A stretch of DNA of 64,000 bases. Origin: Rachicladosporium sp. CCFEE 5018. Its lineage: Eukaryota > Ascomycota > Dothideomycetes > Cladosporiales > Cladosporiaceae. Below are positions 28,466 through 39,828 of the stretch, piece by piece. The stretch is from positions 832,989-896,988 of the forward strand of contig KZ111151.1 of the NCBI GenBank assembly GCA_002077045.2. The letters are read 5' to 3'. Position 1 is the stretch's first letter. Each line of letters begins with the position of its first letter. The notes beneath the pieces are model-generated. The model made no database searches, was not told the origin of the DNA, and saw only the letters and a list, made by a program, of their open reading frames with translations. The translations under genes were made by a program, and so were the position numbers.

Positions 28466-30892
28466 ATGGTCGTCGTCCGCGAGTCACCTCAGTCAAAGCT
28501 CTCACCCAGCAAGTCACTCGCCCAATGGCCGCCCCGCAGTCCCTTCGAGTGCCTGTCGCCGAGCGGGAGGGAGAAGTGGCAGCAACAGAGGCAGCGCGCA
28601 GCAGAACGAACGCCGTCGCCGTCGCCACTGCGGCGACCTATGAGCAGCTCGAGAGTGCTACAGGACCTGGCTGCCGAGGCCGGCGCAGACAGCGACGATG
28701 AGGAAGCCCTAGAGCTGGAGCTGCGGGAGATTGAGGTGAAGAGGAAGCTCAAGAAGCTGCGGGACGCGAAGAAAGGAGAGGACTCGCAGGCTGGCTCTAT
28801 CCGGTCAAGTCGGAAGTTTGAGCGAACGGACAGTACGAGGGAGTCGCCTACGAAGCCGCGGTCGACCATACTACCTCTCTCAAGCCATCGCAATGTCGAG
28901 GTCCCTCTATCGCCCATACGTCGCGTGCGGGACCCGGCGGAGCCCGTATCGCCTGCCAGAGCTCGACTTGGTCTCACTGCAGCTGCTCGAGCCCAGGACG
29001 TCTCGCTCAAGCGCGCTAGGGACGGCACTCAGATTCGACATATGGACTCGAGAAACGCTCACAGTGCGCTGAGTGCTGCTACTCAGACATCGAAGCCTGT
29101 GTCTTCGTTCAGTCAGCGGCTGGCCAAGTCGCAGGCGGAACAGCTCGAGCAGGAAAGTCGCAACGAGAGGATTGAGAGGGCGAGGAGTAAAGGGTTTGCT
29201 TTGGGGTCTGACGTGAATGGGTCCATGGCGCCTCGAAGTCTGGCACGGGAAGCCAGTACTCCAGCTGGTTCGAAGTCTCGTACGGAAAGAACGTCATCTC
29301 CAAGCAAGGCACCGCCATCTCGTAGCAGTGGAGGAATAGGAAGCACGAGGGCTGTCGATTCACGATCAGAGCAGACTCCGCGATTCCGCGCAGCTAGGAC
29401 GGAAGCTAGATCCCAGACACCTGTCGGTCCACCACCACAAGAAGACGTTACGATGTCCGACAGCGTCTTCGATCCTCCGCCACCACATTCATCCTCAGAC
29501 GGCTCAGGCTACGACCCCTTCTCCGGCATTCACCTCAGCAAACGTCAAGTCCCACACTCAGATTTCGCTCGTGCCTTCGAGGAGAGCGAGATCTATACCC
29601 TTCCCCGACTGCTAAAAGAAGTCAAAGCACCTGAGTACGACCCACCGGATTGCGAAGCAGACTACATCGTTCTTGGGATATTAGCTTCGAAGTCCACACC
29701 CTACAACCAGAAGTCCAATCACCGCACCAACGACGCTGACAAGCCCCAAGAAGATGCCTCAGCACCACGGAACAAGTTCATGGTCCTTACCTTGACCGAT
29801 CTGAAATGGACAGTCGACCTCTTCCTCTTTGGCAGTGCATTCGATCAATTCTGGAAGCTCACTCCAGGCACTCTACTCGCGATCCAGAATCCTGCGATCT
29901 TACCACCGAAAGGCAATCAGCACAGCGGTGCTTTCAGCCTCAAGCTAGGCAGCTCAGAGGACAGGGTAATGGAAATTGGCACCGCACGCGACTTGTCCTA
30001 CTGCGTGAGCATGAAGAAAGACGGCCAACCCTGCGCTACATGGGTCGACAAACGCAGCTCCGACATCTGTGACTTCCACCTTGCACTCCTCGTCGATAAG
30101 TCCCGTAAATCGCGCATGGAAGTCAACGGCATGTTCCGCGGGGGCACCACTCGTTCAACATCGCCTAGTGCTCGCGGCCGACGTGGCCCACGCACACATC
30201 GTCCTGGCGAGCCTGGCGCGAAGCCCAAGGCTGGGACGTACTCGCGAGAGCACGGCCAGCTCTTCAGCCTACCCTCCACCGGTCCCGGCCGCTCCGCAGC
30301 ATCGATCCTAGACGCCGAAGACGCCTCCACCCTCGCATCCCTCACTTCGGAAGAGTCTTCCCGCCGCCGGATCGCCGCCGCGCAACGCGAGCGAGACCTA
30401 GCGTCTCAACTCTCTGCCCTCCCATCCACAATCGGCGTGGACTACCTCCGTGCTGCCGGCCGTGGCAAGGGCTCCAGCCATCCCGACACCACAGCCGATG
30501 CCAGAGGTGCAGGCATTTTCGAGGAGAAGAAATCAGCCCGTGAGCTCGGTCTACTCAACAACAGCGCCGCATCCTCCCGCCTTTCCCCAGCTAAAGACCG
30601 CAAAGCGCATTTTGGCTCCGCTGCTGTGGGGACTTCTGGCCGCAACGCCATGGGCTGGGGCGGGCACGCGAAGTGGGGACTTCTACAGCCTAACGCAAAT
30701 CCTGCTGTGGCGGAGGTGAGTGTAAAAGAGGGTGGAGGGAGTGTGAAGAGCGCTATGAGAGGACGGAGTCGCAGTCCAGAGAAAAAGAAAGCTCGGATTT
30801 TGATTGAGGGGAAGGGGGTCAGGACGCCGGGACGGGAGAGTTTGGGTATGACGGTAGGGGAAGAGGATGGTGATGAGTTGGATATCGTGTGA
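28466..30892 (+). CDS. MCM10: DNA replication factor Mcm10
   Basis: Intronless, 808 residues. A long disordered Ser/Arg-rich N-terminal region contains a short coiled-coil-like helix (ELELREIEVKRKLKKLRDAK, residues ~80-100). The conserved core begins near residue 365 (FARAFEESEIYTLPRLL) with the OB fold (MVLTLTDLKWTVDLFLFG). The zinc finger follows at about 505-545: DLSYCVSMKKDGQPCATWVD with CDFH after it, giving the Mcm10 C-x-C-x-C-x-H set. Mcm10 activates the CMG helicase and links it to polymerase alpha. The C-terminal region is fungal-specific and low in complexity. The gene is convergent with NTE1, with 109 bp between stops. Confidence 0.94.
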   Translation: MVVVRESPQSKLSPSKSLAQWPPRSPFECLSPSGREKWQQQRQRAAERTPSPSPLRRPMSSSRVLQDLAAEAGADSDDEEALELELREIEVKRKLKKLRDAKKGEDSQAGSIRSSRKFERTDSTRESPTKPRSTILPLSSHRNVEVPLSPIRRVRDPAEPVSPARARLGLTAAARAQDVSLKRARDGTQIRHMDSRNAHSALSAATQTSKPVSSFSQRLAKSQAEQLEQESRNERIERARSKGFALGSDVNGSMAPRSLAREASTPAGSKSRTERTSSPSKAPPSRSSGGIGSTRAVDSRSEQTPRFRAARTEARSQTPVGPPPQEDVTMSDSVFDPPPPHSSSDGSGYDPFSGIHLSKRQVPHSDFARAFEESEIYTLPRLLKEVKAPEYDPPDCEADYIVLGILASKSTPYNQKSNHRTNDADKPQEDASAPRNKFMVLTLTDLKWTVDLFLFGSAFDQFWKLTPGTLLAIQNPAILPPKGNQHSGAFSLKLGSSEDRVMEIGTARDLSYCVSMKKDGQPCATWVDKRSSDICDFHLALLVDKSRKSRMEVNGMFRGGTTRSTSPSARGRRGPRTHRPGEPGAKPKAGTYSREHGQLFSLPSTGPGRSAASILDAEDASTLASLTSEESSRRRIAAAQRERDLASQLSALPSTIGVDYLRAAGRGKGSSHPDTTADARGAGIFEEKKSARELGLLNNSAASSRLSPAKDRKAHFGSAAVGTSGRNAMGWGGHAKWGLLQPNANPAVAEVSVKEGGGSVKSAMRGRSRSPEKKKARILIEGKGVRTPGRESLGMTVGEEDGDELDIV

Positions 30893-31001
30893 GGCTTGTA
30901 TGATGTCTATGGTGACCTGTGTGGTCTTAGTCCTGGCCCGGCCTGATCCGCAACGCCTGATACAAGTCCTCGGAGCCACACCCTCCCGTCGAAGTCAGTG
31001 C

Positions 31002-34000
31002 TCAAATACTAGCCCGTCTCGGCGCGCCCATTCTCCGCACCCTACGCTCACCCTCCGTCATACCATCCGTAGTTCCCAGGCCTTCCCCTTCAAGGCCGCC
31101 TTCTTCCCGCAGTTCTTCGAGGAACTTCTTGCCATAAAGATACCCAACACGGTAAATCTCCTCGAACTTCCCAAACTCCAGCGTCCCGTAAGCCTCGATA
31201 GGTGGCCGCATATACCTACACCCCGGCGTCGTCTTCGCCCGTTCCAGGTTTTCGTAGCTACTCACATACGCTAACCGGGCCTGGATTTCTGACAACGTGG
31301 GTGGGTTTGGGTAAGAGGAGAAGGGGTTCCAGCGGTTGAGACTGGCCCAGGTGCCGGAAAGCGAGTCGCCGTAATTCTGCGGCGTCGTGTCGTCTAGCGC
31401 TCCGACGTCTATGGCGAAGATCAAGCTCGCGCCAAGAGTTTTCATGTGGCTGACTGTCAAATTATCGACATACCCGCCATCGAGAAGCATGTTGCCCTCA
31501 TCGCACATGGGCGGCAACAAACCCGCTAGACTCATGGAAGCGCGGACATACCGCCACACGTAGCCCGACGTATGAATCTCCGAGCGGGAGTGCGAGATGT
31601 TCGTAGTGTTGCAGTAGAACTCCAGCCAGAAGTCTTCAATCTGCGCGTCACCGAACGTCTTGAATATCCCGCGATTGAACTCGTGCCCAGTCGTGTAAGA
31701 GGCAGAAGGGTAAGTGACGTCGAGCGCGAACCGCCACATGCTGCCCATACGTCCGGCGAACTTCTTCGCGCGACCGTACATTGGTACGACGTCTGCGTCC
31801 CAGGCGTAGAGCGCGCCTATGAAGGCCCCGATCGAGGTACCGCCGATGATGTCGATGGGCAGTCCGGCTTCTTCAAGTGCGCGGATGATGCCGACATGCG
31901 CTATACCCCTTGCACCCCCGCCTCCTAGCACGAGGCCGACTGAGCGGCCGCAGAGTCGGCGGGCGAGGCGGTGGAAGTCGCCCTTGAAAGGCGTGTCGGC
32001 TGAGTATAGCGGTGTCTGGCGCACACGGCGGGATGTGTATTTTTGTATCTCGGCTTGCAGAATCTGCACGCGGTGTTTGAGCGCTGTTCCGAAGCGCTTG
32101 CCCATTGGGTGGGGAGTTGGCTCGGCAGCGCTAGAGCGGTGGGACATTTGGATGTGGTGGTGGCCGCCGTTGATCCAGGTGCGGTTGCGGAGCCATTGCC
32201 GCGTCAGACCAGCTGGGCAGTAGCGCTCGGCGTGTAGCAGGATGAGCTCTTTACGCGCGGTGGTCTTTGTGGTGAGCAGGAAGCGCTCGTATTCGCCTAT
32301 GGCTGGGGAGGACTCAGCGAGGCCTACCAGGAAGATGCAGTCGGCTTGGCTGATGCAGGTCTGAGTCCAGGGGGAGGTGACACTAGTGTCGGCTATGTAG
32401 AGGACGAGTCCGTACTTCTCTTCTAGATCGGCGAGGTACTGGGACAGCTTGAGCTTGCCCATTTTGTTGAAGGCGTGGCGTCCGAGGTGGTTGAGGATGG
32501 AGGATTGGTTGAGGGAGGTCACGCCGTTTGGGGTGCCAATTTGGTGGAGGGCGGTTTGGAGTTTGTGGGCGAACTCGACGACTGGTACGCCTGATGTGCA
32601 GGGCACAATGGCTACAGTTCGTAGATTGTGTGTCGATGTAGCTTTTGGTCTTGACACAGACATCTTGCTCTCGTGCGTCGGCTCGGCCATCGGTCCTTCG
32701 ACCAACGCTCGCATCCGTGAAGCGATGATCTTTGACACCTTGATCGTGATACCCGGATGTTCTTGCGCAAGACTGTTGAAAAGAGTTTTCGGCAGCTTCG
32801 CCAACTCAGTATCGCGAATCGCATGCAGCGTACCAGGCCGCCTCGATTCGGTCAGCACTTCCAGCTCGCCAACACTGTCACCTTGCCCAAACTCGCCAAT
32901 GACCTTCATCTTGCCGTCGCCACTCTCTTGTATGGCTCTCAATCGCCCATTAAGAACTATGTAGATGGCATCACTCTCGTCTTTCTGGTTGTATATGACC
33001 TGTCCGGCGTTGACCTGTACCCACTCCAGCGCAAAGTCGATATGCAGGATGATACGTGGGAGCAGGTTGGCCAGGCGCTTCGCCATCGTCAAAAGGACAA
33101 TAGGGTAGCGCTCGACGATCTTTTCGACCGCGAGCCTAGGTAGGAATCCAACGTACACGTCCGTCTTCGCCGTGACATCTATGAACGATCTGTACGATGA
33201 GACAGTGCCGAGGTAGCCCGCCAGTCCGCCCGGCTTGATGAGGAAGAGACTCTTCTTGTGCACGGACTTTCGCTTCTGGTTGGGTGGCTTGCCCACAGAT
33301 CCCGATCGCGAGCCGCTGCGTCGTCTTGCGTGTGGGTTCAACAACTGAGCCGCCTCGATACCAGTGTGTCCTGGCAATGTGCCGAGCACGTTCGGGTCCA
33401 TATCCTGCTCGTCAACCGTAACACTGACGTCCAGAAAGCCATCGATCACGTAGTACAGACCAGGATTACGCTCACCCTGCTCGACTAGGATGGAGCCTTT
33501 GGGAAAACAGACGATCTCGATATCATGCCGTAGATCTTCGAGCATGTTTGCCGAGCCACCCTGGCTGTACGCCGAAGCTGAAGCAATCGATTCAGAATCG
33601 CCATCGCCTGAGCCATCGTGCATGTCCATGAACCCAAAAGCATTGTTGAAAATGGCCGTCTGCCGTCGCGAGTCGAACGAGACCAGCCGCGGAGACTGTG
33701 CTGCCGAGCCAGCTGTACGTAGGCCGTCCTTTGAGTCTGTCAAGCCAATAGCTTTCGATATGCACCCCATGATAGACTCGCGGAAGAAGACATCTTCGTC
33801 CATGGATTCCTGCCGATGCAGTGTAGCTCGCGGGTCCAGTGAGGTGGTGAACGGATCCCGTGTCTTTGTAGCAAGTGGACTATGCACGTCCATTTGCAAG
33901 ACATGTGGTGCCTGATATGGCTGTGACAAGCTAGGTCTGCCAGCTCGGCCGGCGTTCCGTGCAGCGTGGATGTTAGTCAACAGATCACCTGCGCTGATTC

Positions 34001-35579
34001 TATCCGGATCGTGAGTCTCAAAGTCACTCCGTTGAGGGGTGCCTTTGGTGGCTGCAAGACGAGCTTGCATTGCTACCTCTTTACGAAGACCGCTGCTTGA
34101 CCTACGCCGACTGCTGATGCGCGGATTGTGTAGTGCGATGCCCTTCATACTTTCTTCAGGCGGAACGCGCTCCTGTTCCTTCCGGAACTTGTCTTTCAGC
34201 CTTTGCAAGGCCTCGCCACGTAGGAAGTCAGGAAGATCCTGATTAGTGTATCTGTCCATCAGTCTTTCAGTTCGGAGGACCTCTTTCGTCAGCCCCAGGT
34301 ATGAATGCCCTGTAGCTAATGTGACTCTTTGGAGACGAGTGAGGATGACTTGGACTATATGGGCTGTGGCTTTCGGATATATCCGAGTCAGTCTGTGGAA
34401 CGCCGTAGCAGGAATGATGGCAATGGTAGTGTCGACAGTCGCTCGAGCTACAATATCTGGGTGTGCAGACGCGGGCTTCGCAGCTTTCTTAGACCTGCGA
34501 CGACTGAACCCTGCAGTACTGGGAGTGCGGCTCGAGTCCTCCCGTGACTCCTCGTGTGAAGTGTCAAGTGCAAGGTGAGGCGGATCTCTCAGGATGCCAC
34601 TTGCAGCGCCTTCAGCTAGCGTAGATGATCTCCGCTTCCTGGGATCGCGATGCGGAAATGATCCATTCCATGCAGCGGGACTTGGTACACCAGACTCCGG
34701 AGTCAGCGTTCCATCGATGCTCATGCCAGGAAACCGCGTCTGCAGGTGAGGCGCTGAACCAGTCTCCAACGTCTCTTCTTCATCACCGTGTCTCAGCTTG
34801 ACGTTCTCTGTGAAGAGTGCTAGGATGGAGAATAGCGAGGACATAGGTGCCCCGTTTTTCACTTCCGTTAACAGCTGATACCTTCGGTTGGCGCCTGCTC
34901 CATCCTCACCAGAGCCATCTTCGACGGCAGACTCATCACCAGTATCATCTGGAGACGATGTGCGGTTCGACTTGACGAAGATTTGCACGAGGCCATCCAC
35001 CACCAAGCAGAAGCCTTTCTCCTCCTCAAGCAGAAGCGTCTCGCCAGCGATGAGCTTCCTTGTTTGCATAGTCCGCGTCAATTCGTGGAACACAGGCCTC
35101 TCCAGATACCCGAACACTTTAATCGCGCTCAGGAACTCATCGAAGTAATTGGCAAGTCCCGGCTTGGTGTCCGGGTCCTGAGTCTCTGGGAAGACCTCTA
35201 CTTGCGGCTCCTTGCGTTGCGGTTCCGGGGGTAATCTCGAGTACATGTTCAGGAATCGATATCTCACGAACCAGCTCACCGTTGACACCAGCGCAAGCAT
35301 TAGAATTAGCAGAGTCGTCATGTTTAGCGTAAGCGTGAAACTTTTGGACAGAAAGGAGAAGAGCCATGTCGGTAATGTTATCGTTACAAAAGTAGCTATC
35401 CAGTACAGCAGACTCGGTATGACGGTGAAGATCCCAAGCAGAAGGCCGCCGAGCATGCTAGACGTGGACTGTATGGCCGCGGTCGTTGCCGATGTTGACA
35501 GTGTTGACGCGCTTAGGCTTGAGGTCTGATCTGCCATGACCGCCGGCACATGACTATCTGTGGCCTGCAGGCTGGCCAT
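31002..35579 (-). CDS. NTE1: Lysophospholipase NTE1 (patatin-like phospholipase with cNMP-binding domains)
   Basis: Intronless, 1,525 residues from the ATG at 35579; the frame is open to an ATG at 35768, giving a possible 63-residue extension. Near the N-terminus are hydrophobic helices (GIFTVIPSLLYWIATFVTI, then TLLILMLALVSTVSWFVRY) that anchor it in the ER. Three cyclic-nucleotide-binding-like domains follow (about 160-420, 680-810, 830-960). The patatin domain has the oxyanion loop GGGGARG at about 1218, the Ser elbow GTSIG at about 1245 and the catalytic DGG at about 1365. All catalytic residues are present. NTE1 deacylates phosphatidylcholine to glycerophosphocholine and controls lipid turnover. 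Confidence 0.96.
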   Translation of the reverse strand: MASLQATDSHVPAVMADQTSSLSASTLSTSATTAAIQSTSSMLGGLLLGIFTVIPSLLYWIATFVTITLPTWLFSFLSKSFTLTLNMTTLLILMLALVSTVSWFVRYRFLNMYSRLPPEPQRKEPQVEVFPETQDPDTKPGLANYFDEFLSAIKVFGYLERPVFHELTRTMQTRKLIAGETLLLEEEKGFCLVVDGLVQIFVKSNRTSSPDDTGDESAVEDGSGEDGAGANRRYQLLTEVKNGAPMSSLFSILALFTENVKLRHGDEEETLETGSAPHLQTRFPGMSIDGTLTPESGVPSPAAWNGSFPHRDPRKRRSSTLAEGAASGILRDPPHLALDTSHEESREDSSRTPSTAGFSRRRSKKAAKPASAHPDIVARATVDTTIAIIPATAFHRLTRIYPKATAHIVQVILTRLQRVTLATGHSYLGLTKEVLRTERLMDRYTNQDLPDFLRGEALQRLKDKFRKEQERVPPEESMKGIALHNPRISSRRRSSSGLRKEVAMQARLAATKGTPQRSDFETHDPDRISAGDLLTNIHAARNAGRAGRPSLSQPYQAPHVLQMDVHSPLATKTRDPFTTSLDPRATLHRQESMDEDVFFRESIMGCISKAIGLTDSKDGLRTAGSAAQSPRLVSFDSRRQTAIFNNAFGFMDMHDGSGDGDSESIASASAYSQGGSANMLEDLRHDIEIVCFPKGSILVEQGERNPGLYYVIDGFLDVSVTVDEQDMDPNVLGTLPGHTGIEAAQLLNPHARRRSGSRSGSVGKPPNQKRKSVHKKSLFLIKPGGLAGYLGTVSSYRSFIDVTAKTDVYVGFLPRLAVEKIVERYPIVLLTMAKRLANLLPRIILHIDFALEWVQVNAGQVIYNQKDESDAIYIVLNGRLRAIQESGDGKMKVIGEFGQGDSVGELEVLTESRRPGTLHAIRDTELAKLPKTLFNSLAQEHPGITIKVSKIIASRMRALVEGPMAEPTHESKMSVSRPKATSTHNLRTVAIVPCTSGVPVVEFAHKLQTALHQIGTPNGVTSLNQSSILNHLGRHAFNKMGKLKLSQYLADLEEKYGLVLYIADTSVTSPWTQTCISQADCIFLVGLAESSPAIGEYERFLLTTKTTARKELILLHAERYCPAGLTRQWLRNRTWINGGHHHIQMSHRSSAAEPTPHPMGKRFGTALKHRVQILQAEIQKYTSRRVRQTPLYSADTPFKGDFHRLARRLCGRSVGLVLGGGGARGIAHVGIIRALEEAGLPIDIIGGTSIGAFIGALYAWDADVVPMYGRAKKFAGRMGSMWRFALDVTYPSASYTTGHEFNRGIFKTFGDAQIEDFWLEFYCNTTNISHSRSEIHTSGYVWRYVRASMSLAGLLPPMCDEGNMLLDGGYVDNLTVSHMKTLGASLIFAIDVGALDDTTPQNYGDSLSGTWASLNRWNPFSSYPNPPTLSEIQARLAYVSSYENLERAKTTPGCRYMRPPIEAYGTLEFGKFEEIYRVGYLYGKKFLEELREEGGLEGEGLGTTDGMTEGERRVRRMGAPRRASI

Positions 35580-36340
35580 ACTGGCACGCGCGGAGCAGAC
35601 AGATGCAGCATTCGAGTGATAGTCCAAGCCTATCATGAATGAACGTGCCGTTCGTACCTTGCAGTTGACACCACGGGGCCTCGGCGAAACTATCCGCCGA
35701 AACCCTGCAGTAGCCACGTCACATGTACCCTTTCTCACTGTACCCATTTCTATGGATATATACAACATCGATGGGAGTGATGTCGTCTCGTTCCGCTGGC
35801 TGAGCTTTTCCTTCGCCTACTCTCTAGCTCCGCTCAGCACTCTCCCCTCGCAAGTCAAAGGACTGATCTGGCGAGGTACTTGCGGTCGAAAAGGCGCAGC
35901 ATCTGGGACCACTGCTTGCAGAGTCACTTCTGCGAAACCAATAGAATGTGAAGCTTAGCCACTGGCGTACATTCGTCTCGTAACGTGTCTGCTGCGTGTG
36001 TAATGCTCCTGCCAGGCTGGTCGTGGCCGCAAAGCTGTAGGAACAAGCCGCAGAGGAACGAGAATCAAGTACAGATCGCACAGAATGGACATGGGACGCC
36101 GACACCGCATACCATTTTGGTAGCTCTGGGTGCGTGAATCATAAGCGTAGGAGCGTTCCATACCTCCGGAGAAGGTGAGATCTATGCAAGAGTATGCTGA
36201 CAGGTGTCTACGTTCAAACTACCGGAGCAATAGCGATCTCTTTCTTGGACACTCTAATTAATTCCTGCTGCTTTTCCGGATGCATCCGATCATTCTACGG
36301 CCCATGACAAAAACGAGGCTCACAGAACGCATCTCTGATC
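35580..36340. other. Intergenic, NTE1 promoter and 3' end of the next gene
   Basis: About 760 bp, no supported gene. It should contain the NTE1 promoter and leader and the 3' region of the secreted-protein gene downstream on the same strand. Confidence 0.4.
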
Positions 36341-38079
36341 CTACGCTGACTGCGGTGCCGAGAAGCACTTTGTCCCGGTCCCCACAACGCATACCACAAA
36401 CGGCGTGTTGTGCACTTCGTCGTCCGGAGGAGTCACCATGATGCCGGAATATCCGGTGCGGTTTATCACGCACCCATCACTTGCCTGACTCATGGCTTGA
36501 CTGAAGACATCGGCGACGTCCTTGTTCGAGGGTCTACGATCCTGATGTCAGCCGCAGGTTGAACAGCAGAATTGGCTGTATCACTTCGGACTTACTTAGG
36601 ATCTGGAGTTGTTGCAAAGTCTGGTAAATTCCAGCCAACACTAACCTGGCAGGTGCCCGAAGTGTATAGAGAGCAGTACTTTTGCGATGTGTCTGGATAG
36701 TTGACACAGTTGCCTGCAGGCATGGTGATGACGTTAGCATCGCTCGCTGGCGAGATCTGACTGCAGTCAGATTGGAGCGCCTGCGCGAATGTGCCATCTG
36801 CGAATGCTATCGGAGTACATGATGCTGCGGGGGACGTGGTCGTGGTTGAGGTGGTAGATGAGGGCATGGAAGATGATGTGGTCGCCGCAGACCGCTTGTA
36901 AGTCGTGGTGCTTGTCGCAGCGTGCGAATCCGTGCTGCCGATAGCACCTACAAAGTACTTCTCGGCATGAGTCTCGGGTGGATCGCGTGTGGCCCTGCTC
37001 GAAGAGGATGCCGAGCTCGACGCCTGACTTGTAGTTGGATCCGCAGTCGGCGTGGTGACCGGTTCCTCAGGAGGCGACGGAGGAGTAATAGGCGGCGGGT
37101 CTACCCCGCCTCCAGGGATGAAGGGTACTGTTACATGTCGGTCAGCGACTGCATGAAAGATGCGCAATCCCCCAAATCACAAGCCGCCGGCAGCATGCTA
37201 CGCATTTCCGAGCCATCCCTGGCAGTGTGGAGAAGCTGGACCGCCATCGAGAGTGTGGACAGCACCATGGCCCCAAGTACATTGCCACTTCTCTCGACAC
37301 CATCACATTGGCGTGGTGAGGTTGAGGACTGCGGCCATGGTGCTGGCAGTGGCTTTTCCAGTACACCAACATTGCACAGCACGCGAGGCGACCAATATGG
37401 GATGCGGAACTCACTAAATGCCACGCCGCCTGCCCCAATGATGAGAGGGTATACAATTCCACCTATCATTGTGCTCGATGTGGTTGAGCTCTTTCCCGAG
37501 ATTGTTACCGGTACGAACTGGCGATCACGTTAGCATATGGACGCTACTTGCATGGCGTGCTTCACTTACAGTCTCGGTGATGGGCTTGCCGGACAATGTA
37601 GTAGTGACGACGGTTGCACTTGCTGGGAGCGATGTGTCCGTTCCCCCGGTTGAAGACGTGGACGACGATGAACTGGTCTTGGTCAAATCGCTGGGCAATG
37701 TATGATCCGGATACGCCGCGTCTGATAGCTTGTAGGATTCTTCGTCCAGGTACCAGTCCCCGCCCCAGAAGTTGTTGCCGTCGACACATTGGTCCAAGAT
37801 CTGATTGAACGCATCCTCGCAATGTTGCAAGGGCTGTGATGTATCACTCCGTGTAATCCTGAAGACCATGGACCCAAGGTTGAAAGATGCCACAAGATCA
37901 GAGCCTGGAGGAAAGCCGCTATTGCAGATGGAATGAACATTGCCGGAGGCCTTCAGCTCTTTCGCGATATCTGATCCGCTAGGGTCGCCTTCTCGACGCT
38001 GTTGTGTACAGTCGGCCGCTCGCGTGGCGCTATAGAGAAGCAAGGTCCACAATGACGAGACAATCATAGGGGACAACAT
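36341..38079 (-). CDS. Secreted Ser/Thr-rich protein of unknown function
   Basis: Model complement(36341..36533, 36596..37127, 37415..37517, 37570..38079), 445 residues. A signal peptide (MLSPMIVSSLWTLLLYSATRA) leads into a first Cys domain with CEDAFNQILDQCVDGNNFWGG. I know that block from fungal secreted proteins that often accompany chitinase- or killer-toxin-like genes. A Ser/Thr/Pro-rich stalk and a Gly-rich joint (IPFIPGGGVDPPPITPPSPP) follow. A second Cys domain ends in NKDVADVFSQAMSQ and CVVGTGTKCF. Introns are 52, 287 and 62 nt, and all phases agree. Intron 2 is unusually long for this genome. It is extracellular, probably wall-associated; no enzymatic motif is seen. Confidence 0.68.
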
Positions 38080-38784
38080 GGTATTCGAGTGACTTCTGCG
38101 GCTCCTGTCAAAGTCGATGATACCGCCGAACGTCGGGCCAGTAGGCTATACATGTAGGTCGTGCATTACTGCTACGGTCATTTGTATCTGCGTCGCTGAC
38201 CTAATGTTGTACTATATTTGCTACTGTGGAGAGGACCAAGAGATCAGCCGCAACATCGCTTGCATGCAGTCAGCAGTAGTCTGTATCTCATTGCAACCTG
38301 GCCTTATACGCATTCAATGTCATTTGATGAGACCGAATAGGATGGAAATTAGTAATGCTTATGTCTCACATTGGTGTGTTCATCGACCTGTCCATTCCTG
38401 TCTCGAAATCATAAGCTGACACTCTTAGTATCTTTATTCTGTTCGGCTGACAATACGAATGCTACGGTACTATTCCAGGACTAGCTAAGCCGATCGCTTG
38501 AGAGTCGGGGTGCTCTGCCATCGAAAACCTGTCTGCCATACTTGAAGAGCTCTGGCTGCCAAACGTTCACCAGTCACCGACTCTACGAAACACCCTTAGA
38601 CGTAGCCACTTGATATCAAATACGGCTCTGTTGGACGACACAACTTGTCAGATTCAGTTGCTCTCCAACTCGCATGCCCTCTGGTGCAGTGAGGATACCT
38701 ACCTTCGCGACTATACAGAAAACGAACCCTCGACGGCGAGAATATCCCCGAAGCGTGGACTTTTCTCGACAATCCTCGACCGTC
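38080..38784. promoter_or_regulatory. Divergent spacer between two secreted-protein genes
   Basis: 705 bp between divergent start codons of the secreted Ser/Thr-rich protein and the M35-like protease. No gene is supported inside. Co-regulation is possible but not shown by any recognisable site. Confidence 0.4.
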
Positions 38785-39828
38785 ATGAAGTCGACGACCA
38801 GAGTTAGTCTGGCTCTACTGTCTGGCCTCGGGTTCATGGTATCATTTGCCCGGAACCATGTCATCCAGCCCAATGCACTCGATCTCAACGACACTGGTAT
38901 CGAGCTCGCTCTGGGAAACAAGGCCAATGACTTCCTCGCGATACGGGCAGCGCTCTCGACTCCTCTTGATAGCTATTCGTACGACGAGAATTGCAACTTT
39001 GCCAACAAGGTCGCCATCAGATATGGAATAGACGAAGCGAAGAACATGGCTGCTTCTGCTGTCGCTAAATTGAGCACCGAGAACCCTTTCAAGAACAGCG
39101 CCCCGTACGACGATCCTTGGAAAGCAATGCGCTTCACTGCATTTGGCAGCGAGCAAACGACCAGCCAGAAGTCTCTGATTGACATGTACACTAAAATATC
39201 CGATACCACTGGCAAGTCTTGATGGAACCGAAGTCCTCACGTTGCCATACTAACAGGCTTACTAGGTGGCGTTACTTTCCATTGCGGAGAGCCAGCTCTT
39301 GCTGTCGCGGCGACGCAGAAGAATCCATTCGATTGCGTGATGTGCCGCGCTCAGGCAGACGACGGCAGCTTCGTCATCATGGACGCCTTCCAGTTCAAGG
39401 CGGCCAACGACAGAGTTCCCGACAATTTGTTGGAGTACGACATTGAGAAATGTGGATGGGGCAAGGGTAGGAACATAGTCCTTTGCACAGACACCCTACT
39501 GGGCGGCGCCAAGAACTTCAAGCTACTTCGGGAGACCACGCCCGCAGCTGGCATGTCAATGGGCGAGATCAAACGCACCTACGGAGCTACAATGCTACAT
39601 GAGCTATCGCATGTCTATGACGCGGTCGACATTCCGGGAGGATACGATTACGAGGGCGTGGTATCGCTCAGAAGCGCTGCCGAGTCCGGGAGGAACCGTG
39701 CGTTCCCTGGAAAGAATGCAGATTCATACGCCTTATTCGGTGTGGCCGTGGCGACGCAGGACAGCACTCCACCTATGGACAGCTTCGACTGGTCCACGGG
39801 GCATGCTGTGAACGTGGCTTTCTCTTGA
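38785..39828 (+). CDS. Secreted M35-like (deuterolysin-type) zinc metalloprotease
   Basis: Model join(38785..39211, 39266..39828), 329 residues from the ATG at 38785. The signal peptide is MKSTTRVSLALLSGLGFMVS. The zinc motif HELSH is at about 254-258 in TYGATMLHELSHVYD. It is followed by a DIPGGYDYEG segment that can supply the third ligand (Asp), and then by NADSYALFG, typical of the M35/aspzincin fold. Cys pairs are conserved around DCVMC and KCGW. The active-site set looks complete, so it is probably an active secreted peptidase. The single intron has a GC donor (GCAAGT) with a clear ACTAAC branch site and TAG acceptor. Confidence 0.8.
39212..39265 (+). other. GC-AG intron in the M35-like protease gene
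   Basis: The intron begins GCAAGT and ends ACTAG, with CATACTAAC as branch site. Reading straight through meets a stop within four codons. Splicing joins TTG to GVTFHCGE in frame. GC-AG introns are about 1% of fungal introns (general knowledge). Confidence 0.75.
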
